From VBWE01 sp943372645 (GTDB taxonomy: Bacteria; Bacteroidota; Bacteroidia; Palsa-965), in contig CALRZN010000012.1 in NCBI GenBank assembly GCA_943372645.1, positions 1 through 64,000 on the forward strand: 64,000 nt of DNA, read 5' to 3'. Shown here piece by piece: positions 54,938 through 63,175 of the stretch. The notes below the pieces were generated by a model. That model saw only the letters and a program-made list of their open reading frames with translations. It made no database searches and was not told the DNA's origin. The stretch's first letter is position 1; each line of letters opens with the position of its first letter. The translations under genes and the position numbers were made by a program.

Positions 54938-55234
54938 ATGCTCGATTTTTATTTCATTCCAGATGATGAGTCTTTTGACATCAAAGACACCGGCAGGCTT
55001 GAACTTGCAGGTGGTATAGAAATGGAGTTGTTTGACCGTTTGCAACGTAAAGGAGTTATTGACCAGCGTTTTGATTATTACAGCGAATTCCGCTGGGGAA
55101 GTGCAATTGTGAAAAAGATGCACGAACAAGCGCAAAATGCAAAGTTTTCAGCAGATACAGATGTACAGCACCTGCTTAAGATACTCGGTCAGGCGCTGGA
55201 ACGTGATTCTGGCTTAATGGCGCTGTGCGATTAA
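54938..55234 (+). CDS. Hypothetical small acidic protein
   Basis: 98 residues, soluble, with no signal. It begins MLDFYFIPDDESFDI and is largely helical (IVKKMHEQAQNAKFS, VQHLLKILGQALERDSG). No family is recognised; the style, an acidic start and an all-helical end, resembles small immunity-type or regulatory proteins, but this is only impression. It is more AT-rich than the neighbouring tex, and it lies 51 nt before another gene of the same composition. Confidence 0.6.
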   Translation: MLDFYFIPDDESFDIKDTGRLELAGGIEMELFDRLQRKGVIDQRFDYYSEFRWGSAIVKKMHEQAQNAKFSADTDVQHLLKILGQALERDSGLMALCD

Positions 55235-55285
55235 TATCAGGAAATATGCTTCCTGAAAATGAACTATTTTTATAAAAAATCAATT

Positions 55286-55885
55286 ATGAAGTTCATAAGC
55301 CATATTCTTTTTGCAGTACCTGTTCCTTTTTTTATTTGTTGTAATGAGCCAATACAGCCAAATACAGAAAAAATAATATCAAAAAATGCAGATACAGTTT
55401 CAGGTACTTATGGGAAGTACAGGGATGAACAAAAAGGGTTTTCTATTGCTTATCCTGCAGACTGGGATACGATAAAAGGCAATCCCGTATTTCCTATAAT
55501 AGTAGTCGAAAGAGATAAGGACACTGCTGATAAATTTAATGAAAGTTACAGCATATCTGTTTTTCCTTCAGAAGGCCGAACGGTTGATGAAATTATTGCG
55601 ACTAACATCGAGCTGGCAAAACAGAAGTACCCTGCAGCAAAGATGCGTAAATCTGAACAGGTCAATAAAAACGGAATTGATTGTACGGTGTTGGAATTAG
55701 TTGTGGAAGCAAAAGGAGTCACCATAATAAATTATGCAACTATGTATTTTAATGATAAAAATCTGTACACGTTGACCTTTTCAATGGAGGAAGCAAAAAA
55801 GAAAAAATACCTGGAAATACTTGATCATGTTGCAAACAGCTTTGAATGGTTGGATACGGATACCCTGCCGGATACAACGCATTAA
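55286..55885 (+). CDS. PsbP-related/DcrB-like lipoprotein
   Basis: 199 residues from the ATG at 55286; an in-frame ATG lies nine codons upstream. The signal ends FFICC, with a lipid-modified Cys at about 18. Residues 40-190 match the PsbP/DcrB-like fold: KGFSIAYPADWDT, then SISVFPSEGRTVDEI, GIDCTVLELV and the final KKKYLEILDHVANSFEW. Such lipoproteins are common in Bacteroidota and have no settled function. It is AT-rich compared with its surroundings. Its 3' end lies 53 nt before the YfiT-like start codon. Confidence 0.8.
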   Translation: MKFISHILFAVPVPFFICCNEPIQPNTEKIISKNADTVSGTYGKYRDEQKGFSIAYPADWDTIKGNPVFPIIVVERDKDTADKFNESYSISVFPSEGRTVDEIIATNIELAKQKYPAAKMRKSEQVNKNGIDCTVLELVVEAKGVTIINYATMYFNDKNLYTLTFSMEEAKKKKYLEILDHVANSFEWLDTDTLPDTTH

Positions 55886-55938
55886 GTATAAGCGACCTTA
55901 AGAATTATAATGAAGAAAACGCACAAACGTATTCGGAT

Positions 55939-56475
55939 ATGACATTGCATAAATTAAAGTTTCCCATCGGCGAATACCGCACGCCCGAACATATTACGCC
56001 GGATATGCGCGCCGCTTTTATCCGCGACATCAAGCTATTCCCGGAGCGGATGAAAACAGCAACGCAACTACTCAGCGACGAACAACTGGATACACCTTAC
56101 CGCGAAGGCGGCTGGACAATCAGACAGGTGGTGCATCATTGTGCCGACAGTCACAGCAACAGCCTCACGCGTTTTAAACTTGCGCTTACGGAAGACCGCC
56201 CGGTGATAAAACCGTACATGGAAGCGCTGTGGGCCGAACTGCCCGACAGCAAAACGATGCCGCTGGAACCTGCATTTCAAATGCTCGAAGGCATTCACGA
56301 ACGCTGGGTGGTGTTGCTGGAATCATTGACGGAAGCACAGCTGCAACGCACCTTCATCCATCCCGAAAGCAAGCGCGAAATAACGCTGGCAGAAAACATG
56401 GCCATTTATGCGTGGCACTGCAACCATCACCTGGCTCATGTTACGTCGCTGAAAATGCGCATGGGGTGGACGTGA
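55939..56475 (+). CDS. YfiT-like bacillithiol-transferase family protein (DinB fold)
   Basis: 178 residues from the ATG at 55939; a longer frame starting at 55846 overlaps the previous gene and is unlikely. The pattern LKFPIGEYRTP, GGWTIRQVVHHCADSHSNSL and the C-terminal HCNHHLAHVTSL is that of YfiT, with three metal-binding His. In Bacillus, related DinB enzymes attach bacillithiol to electrophiles. Whether this organism makes bacillithiol is not visible here. Confidence 0.9.
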   Translation: MTLHKLKFPIGEYRTPEHITPDMRAAFIRDIKLFPERMKTATQLLSDEQLDTPYREGGWTIRQVVHHCADSHSNSLTRFKLALTEDRPVIKPYMEALWAELPDSKTMPLEPAFQMLEGIHERWVVLLESLTEAQLQRTFIHPESKREITLAENMAIYAWHCNHHLAHVTSLKMRMGWT

Positions 56476-56506
56476 TCAGTTTAAATAACGTAATTTCATC
56501 CAAACC

Positions 56507-56986
56507 GTGACCGAAACAGGAATGCGCAAATCCATCGTCCTTCGTGAATCCATTACCATTGCGGCATCGGCTGAAAAAATATGCAGTTACATCAGCGATT
56601 TGTCAAACGATGTGCATTGGCGTCCCGAGGTGGAAAAGATGGAGGTGAACGGTGCGGCCGGGGTAGGGCAGGAGGTGATTGAATACATTACCATTTACCG
56701 GTTTTTCCGCGTGGTAACGCCCACGGTGGTAAAAGCGCTTGATTTTCCGAATCGGTTTGAAGTGGAAACGCCTGCCACACATCCGACCTGGGTGCATTGC
56801 ATCCGCAGCATGGAGCCACAGGAAAACGGAGATGTACTTTTTACCGTGCAGCTTTCGTTTTCGCTCGATAACCTGAAACAGATTCTGCCGTTTATTCCAC
56901 CTGCGTGGGCGGTGCGGATGTGGTACCAGCCACGCATACGCCGTTACCTGCGCCGGCTGAAAACGATAATGGAAATGGCCGGCTGA
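56507..56986 (+). CDS. SRPBCC (START-like) family protein
   Basis: 159 residues with the GTG start at 56507; an ATG at 56522 is equally possible. It has the helix-grip pattern: ESITIAASAEKICSYISDLSNDVHWRPEV in the N-terminal strand and helix, then beta strands and a long C-terminal helix (RRYLRRLKTIMEM). These proteins bind hydrophobic ligands in a cavity. The ligand and role are unknown. It follows the YfiT-like gene by 31 nt. Confidence 0.85.
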   Translation: MTETGMRKSIVLRESITIAASAEKICSYISDLSNDVHWRPEVEKMEVNGAAGVGQEVIEYITIYRFFRVVTPTVVKALDFPNRFEVETPATHPTWVHCIRSMEPQENGDVLFTVQLSFSLDNLKQILPFIPPAWAVRMWYQPRIRRYLRRLKTIMEMAG

Positions 56987-57071
56987 TTTTTTATAATAAA
57001 ACGATGCAGGAAATAAGGTCAAATATCCCGCGGCTTTTGTTACTTTTAGGTGCTTAACAGAGACCACCCTC

Positions 57072-57815
57072 GTGTCATTTATAAAAAACCTGTTCGGAAA
57101 AAAAGAACAATTGCCCCCTGCCGATCTCGGCGTGCTCGGCTGTGACATGCATTCGCATTTCATCCCCGGCATTGACGACGGTGCAAAAGACCTGGATGAT
57201 GCGCTGCACCTGTTGCGGCACATGCAGGAACTCGGATACAAAAAAATAATTACCACCCCACACATCATGGGCGACGGTTTCCGCAACACGCCGGAAATTA
57301 TCCGCGACGGACTCGACAAACTGCGCACCGCCGCCCGCGAAGCCGGTATCACCATGCAGCTCGAAGCGGCCGCCGAATATTATTTCGATTTCGGACTCGA
57401 AGCGAAACTGAAAAACGGTCCGCTTACTTTTGGTTCCAACTACCTGCTGTTTGAAGTATCGTACCTCTATCCGCCCGATGGTATCGAGAATTTTATTTTT
57501 AACGCGCAGGTGGAAGGGTATAAACTCATCCTCGCGCATCCTGAACGTTATCCGTTCTGGGCCGAGGAGTTTTCGTATTACGAAAAGCTGAAAGACAAAA
57601 ATGTGTTTTTTCAGCTCAACATCAATTCGCTGACGGGCCATTATTCCGAAGGCACCAAACGCACGGCCGAAAAAATGATTGATGCCGGCATGTTCGAATT
57701 TCTCGGCACCGATTGTCATCATATCGGCCACATCAACCTGCTGCAGCAGGCGCGCAAAGAGAAGTACCTGCACAAGCTGCTGAACAGCGGGAAGCTGAAA
57801 AATAACGAACTGTAG
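57072..57815 (+). CDS. CpsB/CapC-type PHP-domain tyrosine phosphatase
   Basis: 247 residues with a GTG start. PHP metal-binding motifs are readable: CDMHSHFIPGIDDG (residues 26-39, two His and Asp), TPHIMG, LAHPERYPFW and GTDCHHIGH near the C-terminus. CpsB/CapC/YwqE enzymes dephosphorylate tyrosine-autokinases that control capsule or exopolysaccharide export. No BY-kinase or Wza gene lies in the window. Its presence after the sugar-nucleotide genes fits envelope polysaccharide control, although it is about 6 kb away. Confidence 0.9.
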   Translation: MSFIKNLFGKKEQLPPADLGVLGCDMHSHFIPGIDDGAKDLDDALHLLRHMQELGYKKIITTPHIMGDGFRNTPEIIRDGLDKLRTAAREAGITMQLEAAAEYYFDFGLEAKLKNGPLTFGSNYLLFEVSYLYPPDGIENFIFNAQVEGYKLILAHPERYPFWAEEFSYYEKLKDKNVFFQLNINSLTGHYSEGTKRTAEKMIDAGMFEFLGTDCHHIGHINLLQQARKEKYLHKLLNSGKLKNNEL

Positions 57816-57850
57816 GCAGCGCACATTCTTACGCGCAAAACCCCCGCTCA

Positions 57851-57916
57851 CCCGCAGACATCAGGCATTAGTCACCAGGCTTATTTTGCTAATGCCTGAT
57901 GACTAATGCCTGCGGG
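57851..57916. repeat. Long hairpin between convergent genes
   Basis: CCCGCAGACATCAGGCATTA and GTCACCAGGC on the left pair with GCCTGATGACTAATGCCTGC and GGG on the right, around the loop TTATTTTGCTAAT. GCATTAGTCA and TGACTAATGC are exact complements. It may stop transcription from both the PHP phosphatase and the regulator gene; no T-run follows. Confidence 0.75.
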
Positions 57917-57950
57917 AAGAGCAAAGATGGTGTGTCGGAAGTGGGAAGGA

Positions 57951-59114
57951 TTAATCCCGCGGACGCGCATACGCAATCACATCCTTATCCGTAATCGTTT
58001 TATCACAAAGAATGATGAGGCGTTCAATCACGTTCCGGAATTCGCGGATGTTGCCGGTCCAGTTTATTTTCTGCAGTTCTTTAATCGCTTCTTTCGAAAT
58101 CGCTTTTGCGGGCATGCCGTGTTCTTCACACACATTTTTCAGGAAGTGTTCCGCAAGCAGCGGAATGTCTTCAAGGCGTTCGTTGAGCGAAGGCACGTGT
58201 ACGAGAATTACACCGAGGCGGTGATACAAATCTTCGCGGAAGTTGCCTTTTTCAATTTCCTTTTTCAGGTCCTTGTTGGTTGCCGCAACCACGCGCACAT
58301 TCACTTTAATTTCTTTTTCGCCGCCTACGCGGGTGATTTTGTTTTCCTGCAACGCACGCAGCACTTTGGCCTGTGCCGAAAGGCTCATGTCGCCGATTTC
58401 GTCGAGGAACAGTGTGCCGCCTTCGGCCAGTTCAAATTTTCCTTTGCGTTGTGATACTGCCGAAGTGAATGCGCCTTTTTCGTGGCCAAACAATTCGCTT
58501 TCGATGAGTTCACTCGGAATGGCCGCGCAATTTACTTCCACCAGCGCAGCGCCGGAGCGGTTGCTTTTTTCATGCAGCCAGCGCGCTACGAGTTCTTTGC
58601 CGGTACCGTTCTGCCCGGTAATGAGTACACGTGCGTCGGTAGGTGCAACGCGTTCAATCATTTCTTTGATGAGTGAAATTGCTTTTGAATCACCCACCAT
58701 GTCAAACGTTTTGCTGACTTTCTTTTTCAGCACTTTCGTTTCCGAAACTAATTTCGATTTGTCGAGCGCGTTGCGGATGGTTACCAGCAGGCGGTTCAGG
58801 TCAAGCGGTTTGGCGATAAAATCGTACGCGCCTTTTTTTACAGCTTCAACGGCAGTTTCAATGTTGCCGTGGCCGGAGATCATCACAATCGGCGTATCGG
58901 GATTGGTGGCCATGTATTTGTCCAGGAATTCCATGCCATCCAGTTTCGGCATTTTGATGTCCGAAAGAATGATGTCGAATTTTTCCTTCAGTGCGAGGGC
59001 AAGTCCTTCCTGTCCGTCGCCGGCTTCTTCTACGGTAAAATCTTCGTATTCGAGAATATCGCGGAGGGTGCGGCGGATGCTTTTTTCATCATCTACAATA
59101 AGGATACGGGCCAT
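57951..59114 (-). CDS. NtrC-type sigma-54 response regulator without a DNA-binding domain
   Basis: 387 residues. Receiver domain (3-118): Asp9-Asp10, phospho-acceptor Asp52, Ser80, Lys102. AAA+ domain (138-375): Walker A GQNGTGKE (167-174), GAFTSA at 214-219 in place of the usual GAFTGA, Walker B GGTLFLDEIGD (232-242), and the sensor/Arg region with LYHRLG. The sequence ends AYARPRD after the lid, with no Fis-type helix-turn-helix. FlgR of Helicobacter is a known relative that works without one. The partner kinase is not in the window. It would activate sigma-54 promoters when phosphorylated. Confidence 0.93.
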   Translation of the reverse strand: MARILIVDDEKSIRRTLRDILEYEDFTVEEAGDGQEGLALALKEKFDIILSDIKMPKLDGMEFLDKYMATNPDTPIVMISGHGNIETAVEAVKKGAYDFIAKPLDLNRLLVTIRNALDKSKLVSETKVLKKKVSKTFDMVGDSKAISLIKEMIERVAPTDARVLITGQNGTGKELVARWLHEKSNRSGAALVEVNCAAIPSELIESELFGHEKGAFTSAVSQRKGKFELAEGGTLFLDEIGDMSLSAQAKVLRALQENKITRVGGEKEIKVNVRVVAATNKDLKKEIEKGNFREDLYHRLGVILVHVPSLNERLEDIPLLAEHFLKNVCEEHGMPAKAISKEAIKELQKINWTGNIREFRNVIERLIILCDKTITDKDVIAYARPRD

Positions 59115-59277
59115 AATGGAAATTCAGTTTTATTTTTTTAAGCGCCGTAAAAATAAGAAAATGCGCCACCCTTCTCCGGGAATAAAAAATATAGTTTGAA
59201 ATGCCCGTAAACAGTGGAGATTGGTACGTTTTTTGATATGGTCGATCGGGTTTGATTATTGAAGATTGTAGAACAGT
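59115..59277. other. Upstream region of the response regulator gene
   Basis: No gene is seen between the regulator start and the tandem duplication. The first part is T-rich and contains no clear TAnnTTTG box on the minus strand. Confidence 0.45.
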
Positions 59278-59543
59278 TCTGGCGCTTCGCAAACCACAAA
59301 GTCCCCCCGCTTTCCGACTCACACACAAAGGTTTGCACGAAGAACACGATGCTTATTGCTTTGTGCCCATTGTGCATGCCTTCGTGTTCATTGTGGTTAA
59401 TTAAAAACCGATCTGGCGCTTCGCAAACCACAAAGTCCCCCCGCTTTCCGACTCACACACAAAGGTTTGCACGAAGAACACGAGCTTATTGCTTTGTGCC
59501 CATTGTGCATGCCTTCGTGTCCATTGTGGTTAATTAAAAACCG
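59278..59543. repeat. Tandem duplication of about 134 bp
   Basis: Two copies (59278-59411 and 59412-59543) each begin TCTGGCGCTTCGCAAACCAC and end GTGGTTAATTAAAAACCG. They differ by one missing base (CACGATGC against CACGAGC) and one substitution (GTGTTCATT against GTGTCCATT). Words such as AACCTTTGTG on one strand and CACAAAG, GTGTGCATGCCTTCGTG are repeated in inverted form. Short frames crossing the repeat are not genes. Confidence 0.92.
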
Positions 59544-59551
59544 CCCTGCTT

Positions 59552-60490
59552 TTAAATAATCGCCGATTTATCCAGCAACTCCCGAATAACCCCCTCCTTC
59601 AGCGAATACGTTGACATGCGCATCTTTTCCAGGTTCATTTTTTCAATCACATGCTGCACAAGTATGGCCGAAACCACCATCATGTCCACGCGCATGGCAA
59701 TCAGTCCTTTCATCAGCAACCGTTCTGCACGCGTAGAGCGTTTGAGTTCGTGATAAAGCAGTTCCGACTGGTCGAAGTTAAACGAATAGGAGGTAATGCC
59801 GCGCATCATTTCGGGTGTGTAAAACCGGTGCGCAATCATTTCCGCCAGCGATTCGAACGAACCGGCCGAACCGATCAGCTCCACGGGCGGATGTAGTGCG
59901 CAGGCCGCAAACAACGGAAGGAGTGCTTCGTCGAAGTACTTTCGCATCGCGTCCTCTTCTTTTTGCTGTAACGGATCGGAAGGTGTAAACCGTTCGAGCA
60001 GGCGGGCTGCACCGATTTCAAAACTTTGCTGCCAGAAAATTTCATTGCTGTTACAGAGAATAAATTCCGTGCTTCCTCCGCCGATGTCAATAATCAGCGA
60101 ACAGTTTTCATCCAACGGTACAGCATCACGCACACCTTTGTAAATCAGTTCCGCTTCGCGGTTGCCGTCAATCAGTTCAATGTGTATGCCGGTTTGTGCG
60201 GCTGCCGTTGCAATAAAATCAGGGCCATTGGACGCATTGCGCAGGGCTGAAGTTCCAAACGCCGCCACCTGCAGCACGTTATACGATTGAATTACTTCAT
60301 AAAAAGCCGCCAGCGCCTGCTGCCCGCGTTCAAACGCCGCTTCCGTGATAAACCCTTTGTTGATGCCGCCCTCACCCAGGCGTACTGCTTTTTTTTCGTT
60401 GTAAAGCGTGGCATAACGCCCGCCGGTAAGCGGTTCCGCAACCAGGAGGTTAAACGTGTTGGTGCCTAAGTCCAGTACAGCGATACGCAT
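59552..60490 (-). CDS. Ppx/GppA family phosphatase
   Basis: 312 residues, the short form of the exopolyphosphatase / guanosine pentaphosphatase family. The ASKHA signatures are clear: VLDLGTNTFNLLVAE (residues 4-18), FGTSALRNASNG, and LIIDIGGGSTEF (about 130-141), plus a Glu in NREAELIYKGV. It should hydrolyse polyphosphate or pppGpp; which one is not decidable. It is 104 nt downstream (minus strand) of the ABC permease gene and may be separate. Confidence 0.93.
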   Translation of the reverse strand: MRIAVLDLGTNTFNLLVAEPLTGGRYATLYNEKKAVRLGEGGINKGFITEAAFERGQQALAAFYEVIQSYNVLQVAAFGTSALRNASNGPDFIATAAAQTGIHIELIDGNREAELIYKGVRDAVPLDENCSLIIDIGGGSTEFILCNSNEIFWQQSFEIGAARLLERFTPSDPLQQKEEDAMRKYFDEALLPLFAACALHPPVELIGSAGSFESLAEMIAHRFYTPEMMRGITSYSFNFDQSELLYHELKRSTRAERLLMKGLIAMRVDMMVVSAILVQHVIEKMNLEKMRMSTYSLKEGVIRELLDKSAII

Positions 60491-60530
60491 TGTGTTGGTT
60501 ATAAAACGCCTGCGGCGTGAATCGTGATTT

Positions 60531-60590
60531 AGTCAGCAGCCTTCAGTCGGCAGTCTGGACAACCCAACTGCCGACTGAAGACTGCTGACT
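60531..60590. repeat. Family D hairpin repeat (complete)
   Basis: The left arm 60531-60554 (AGTCAGCAGC then CTTCAGTCGGCAGT) pairs with the right arm 60567-60590 (ACTGCCGACTGAAG then ACTGCTGACT) over 24 positions with one mismatch; loop of 12 nt. The right arm is identical to window bases 13-36. It separates the Ppx and NatB-like genes. Confidence 0.88.
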
Positions 60591-60594
60591 GCAT

Positions 60595-62004
60595 TTATGC
60601 TTTATAAAAAAGCCACTTAAACAATTCTTTCCAGCTCGATTTTTTGCCGTACATCAAAATGCCCGTGCGGTAAATTTTGCCGGCGAGCCAGGTCATGATG
60701 AGGAAGGTAACGAGCAGGATGGCGATGGAAACAATGATGTCAACCACATGCACACCGCCCGCGCTGCCTGCGCCGGGATCGCTGTAGGGAATACGCATCA
60801 TCATGGTGATGGGCGAGGTGAACGGGATGTACGAAAGCCACGTGGCAATTTTTCCGTCCGGATCCATCATCACCGTGCTCGAAAGTGCGATGGCGATGAT
60901 GAGCGGGACTGTAACCGGTAACATAAACTGCTGCGTGTCCGATTCCGTATCTACCGCCGAACCTACGGCTGCGAACATGGCACCGTAGAGCAGGTAACCG
61001 AGAATAAAATAGAAGAAGAAACTCACGAGCATGTTTCCCCACGGAATCATCATGATCGTGCTGATCATTTCTTTTGTTTCATCGTTTTTAAACACGTTCA
61101 TGGGCGATGCGCCGCCGCCGTCCTGTACCGGCATTACCTGCTGTATGCCGTTTCCGGGCAGGGCTTTGGTGAAATCGGTTTTATCGTCGTTGATGGAATT
61201 GATGATCGGCGTGATGATGAGCATGGAAAGAATAATCCAGATCGAAATCTGCGTAAGCCCCACGAACATGATGCCGATTATTTTTCCCATCATGAGCTGA
61301 AACGGCCGCACCGATGAAACAATCACTTCCACGATGCGCGTGGTTTTTTCTTCAATCACGCCCCGCATCACCTGCACGCCGTACATGAAGATGTACATGT
61401 AAATAATCAGTCCGAATACAAAACCAACAACCGCTTTGATTTCGGATTTGCTCACTTTGCCGCGCACGCTGTTGGCAACGGTAATGTTGTCTTTCAGTTT
61501 TTCCACGGCAGCAATCGGAATGCTGTCGCGCTGCAGCATCATTTTACGGTGTTCAGCCGAAAGCCGTGAACCGATGTACGCCAGCGTGTTGTGTCCCGGT
61601 TCGTTTTTCGAATGCAGGATCACCGCCTTGCCGATGGTGGCCACGTTTAAACTGTCCATGCCGCCGAGAAAATTCGACGGGATTTCGAGTACAGACGTTT
61701 GTGTGGAGTCTTTGTATTTTTTTCGCACCGCTTCCACATCACCGAGCACATAGTCGTAATTAAAATGCAGGTTCATCGTGTCGCGGAAAATGTGGGCATA
61801 GTCGAGCGATGTATCCAGCGACGAGAGGCGCGACATGTCCACCACCACAATCTGCCGCGGCGCGCCCGGTTTCCCGGCGAGCATGGCAGGCACAATGATG
61901 AGTGCCGCCCACAGCAGCGGACCCACGAGGCACATGATGATGAAGGTTTTGTTTTTGATCCGCGTAAAATATTCACGGCGTATAATAAGACCTATTTTTC
62001 CCAT
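60595..62004 (-). CDS. ABC transporter permease, NatB-like (ABC-2 family)
   Basis: 469 residues. One helix near the N-terminus (about 22-42) is followed by a large periplasmic domain (about 45-180) and five further helices clustered in 180-440. The arrangement, an N-terminal EYFTRIKNKTF and VVPAMLAGKP-like start and a C-terminal permease block, matches NatB/YhaP permeases of ABC exporters, which have been linked to sodium efflux in Bacillus. The ATPase gene precedes it by 9 nt, so the pair forms one exporter. The substrate is unknown. Confidence 0.9.
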   Translation of the reverse strand: MGKIGLIIRREYFTRIKNKTFIIMCLVGPLLWAALIIVPAMLAGKPGAPRQIVVVDMSRLSSLDTSLDYAHIFRDTMNLHFNYDYVLGDVEAVRKKYKDSTQTSVLEIPSNFLGGMDSLNVATIGKAVILHSKNEPGHNTLAYIGSRLSAEHRKMMLQRDSIPIAAVEKLKDNITVANSVRGKVSKSEIKAVVGFVFGLIIYMYIFMYGVQVMRGVIEEKTTRIVEVIVSSVRPFQLMMGKIIGIMFVGLTQISIWIILSMLIITPIINSINDDKTDFTKALPGNGIQQVMPVQDGGGASPMNVFKNDETKEMISTIMMIPWGNMLVSFFFYFILGYLLYGAMFAAVGSAVDTESDTQQFMLPVTVPLIIAIALSSTVMMDPDGKIATWLSYIPFTSPITMMMRIPYSDPGAGSAGGVHVVDIIVSIAILLVTFLIMTWLAGKIYRTGILMYGKKSSWKELFKWLFYKA

Positions 62005-62013
62005 GGTCGCAGC

Positions 62014-62976
62014 TTATTCGGTGTAATTACTTTTGGTTCCCAGTTCCGCGCCGGTTGGTTCTTCGGCACGTACCTTGGCAATGAAAATATCGTTCATGGT
62101 CGGAATCACTTCGTTGAACGAAAGAATTTCCGATGAACCGATAACGGCGTGCAGCAGGTCGTTCGGCGATGTTTTGCCGAGCAGTTTCACACGCACGGAG
62201 CAGATGCCGTCGCCTTCTTTTTTTGCAACCAGTTCGGCGCCGGTCCACATGGCGTTTGTAAACGCAATCATGCTTCCGCGGAACGAAACATCGAACGTGT
62301 TGGTGGCATACTGGCGGCGGATTTCTTTTACGTTGCCGTCGAGTATTTTTTTCGACTGGTGAATGAGCGCAATGTTATCGCACAGTTCTTCCACCGAGCC
62401 CATGTTGTGTGTTGAAAGGATGATGGTTGCGCCGTTATCGCGCATGCGCAGTATTTCCTGTTTGATAAGCTGCGCATTAATCGGATCGAAGCCGCTGAAC
62501 GGTTCGTCGAGGATGAGCAGGCGTGGTTCGTGCAGCACGGTTACAATAAACTGCACCTTTTGCTGCATGCCTTTCGAAAGTTCTTCCACTTTCTTTTTCC
62601 ACCAGCCGCTCATTTCAAAGCGTTCGAACCATTCTTCGAGGCGTTTGCGGGCTTCTTTTTTCGGAAGGCCCTTCAGCTGCGCAAGATACATGGCCTGGTC
62701 GCCCACGCTCATTTTGCGGTACAGTCCGCGCTCTTCGGGCAGGTAGCCGATGCTTTCGGAATGACTGGGTTCCAGCAGGCGCCCGTCAATAAGCACCGTG
62801 CCGGAATCGGGACCGGTGATCTGGTTAATGATGCGGATCAGCGTGGTTTTACCCGCCCCGTTGGGACCGAGTAAACCGAAGATGCATTTTTCCGGAACGG
62901 CAATGCTCACGTCATCCAAAGCAGTATGCGTGGCAAAGCGCTTGACAATGTTTTTAGCTTCGAGCAGGTAACTCAT
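62014..62976 (-). CDS. ABC transporter ATP-binding protein, NatA-like
   Basis: 320 residues from the ATG at 62976; the frame extends upstream to 63039 without homology. Walker A GPNGAGKTT is at about 37-45, the signature LSKGMQQKVQF at about 130-140, Walker B LLILDEPFSGFDP follows, and the switch His lies in LSTHNMG. The C-terminal 90 residues form the extension common in NatA-type ATPases. A TATCTTCG box 7 nt before the ATG supports the start. It is coupled to the NatB-like gene. Confidence 0.93.
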   Translation of the reverse strand: MSYLLEAKNIVKRFATHTALDDVSIAVPEKCIFGLLGPNGAGKTTLIRIINQITGPDSGTVLIDGRLLEPSHSESIGYLPEERGLYRKMSVGDQAMYLAQLKGLPKKEARKRLEEWFERFEMSGWWKKKVEELSKGMQQKVQFIVTVLHEPRLLILDEPFSGFDPINAQLIKQEILRMRDNGATIILSTHNMGSVEELCDNIALIHQSKKILDGNVKEIRRQYATNTFDVSFRGSMIAFTNAMWTGAELVAKKEGDGICSVRVKLLGKTSPNDLLHAVIGSSEILSFNEVIPTMNDIFIAKVRAEEPTGAELGTKSNYTE

Positions 62977-62983
62977 AATAAGG

Positions 62984-62991
62984 CGAAGATA
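62984..62991 (-). promoter_or_regulatory. Putative -7 box (TATCTTCG) of the natAB-like pair
   Basis: Minus-strand TATCTTCG with 7 nt between it and the ATG at 62976. Confidence 0.45.
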
Positions 62992-63128
62992 AGGAAAAGA
63001 AAACGCGTAATCATTCAGCCGCAGGGCAGCCACCTCCACAAAGGGAATATTCCGCCGGTACTTTTTCGGGCCAAACCCCTGGATAACGCATAATGGATGA
63101 ACATTGTTGTTTCCGATGTTAATTCAGG

Positions 63129-63136
63129 TATATTTG
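63129..63136 (+). promoter_or_regulatory. -7 box (TATATTTG) of the peptidase gene
   Basis: TATATTTG, an exact consensus match, lies 39 nt before the ATG at 63176. Confidence 0.5.
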
Positions 63137-63175
63137 ATTAATTCACACTCCAGACAAAACATTAATCCACACACG

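Noticed and set aside
56603..57355. 250-codon minus-strand frame
   Set aside because: It overlaps the SRPBCC and PHP phosphatase genes on the other strand and has no coherent domain.
58243..59199. 318-codon forward frame, Ser/Phe-rich
   Set aside because: Antisense to the NtrC-type regulator; composition is typical of mirror frames.
59278..59543. Short protein-coding frame across the tandem repeat
   Set aside because: The two copies lie in different frames because of the one-base difference, and nothing else supports translation.
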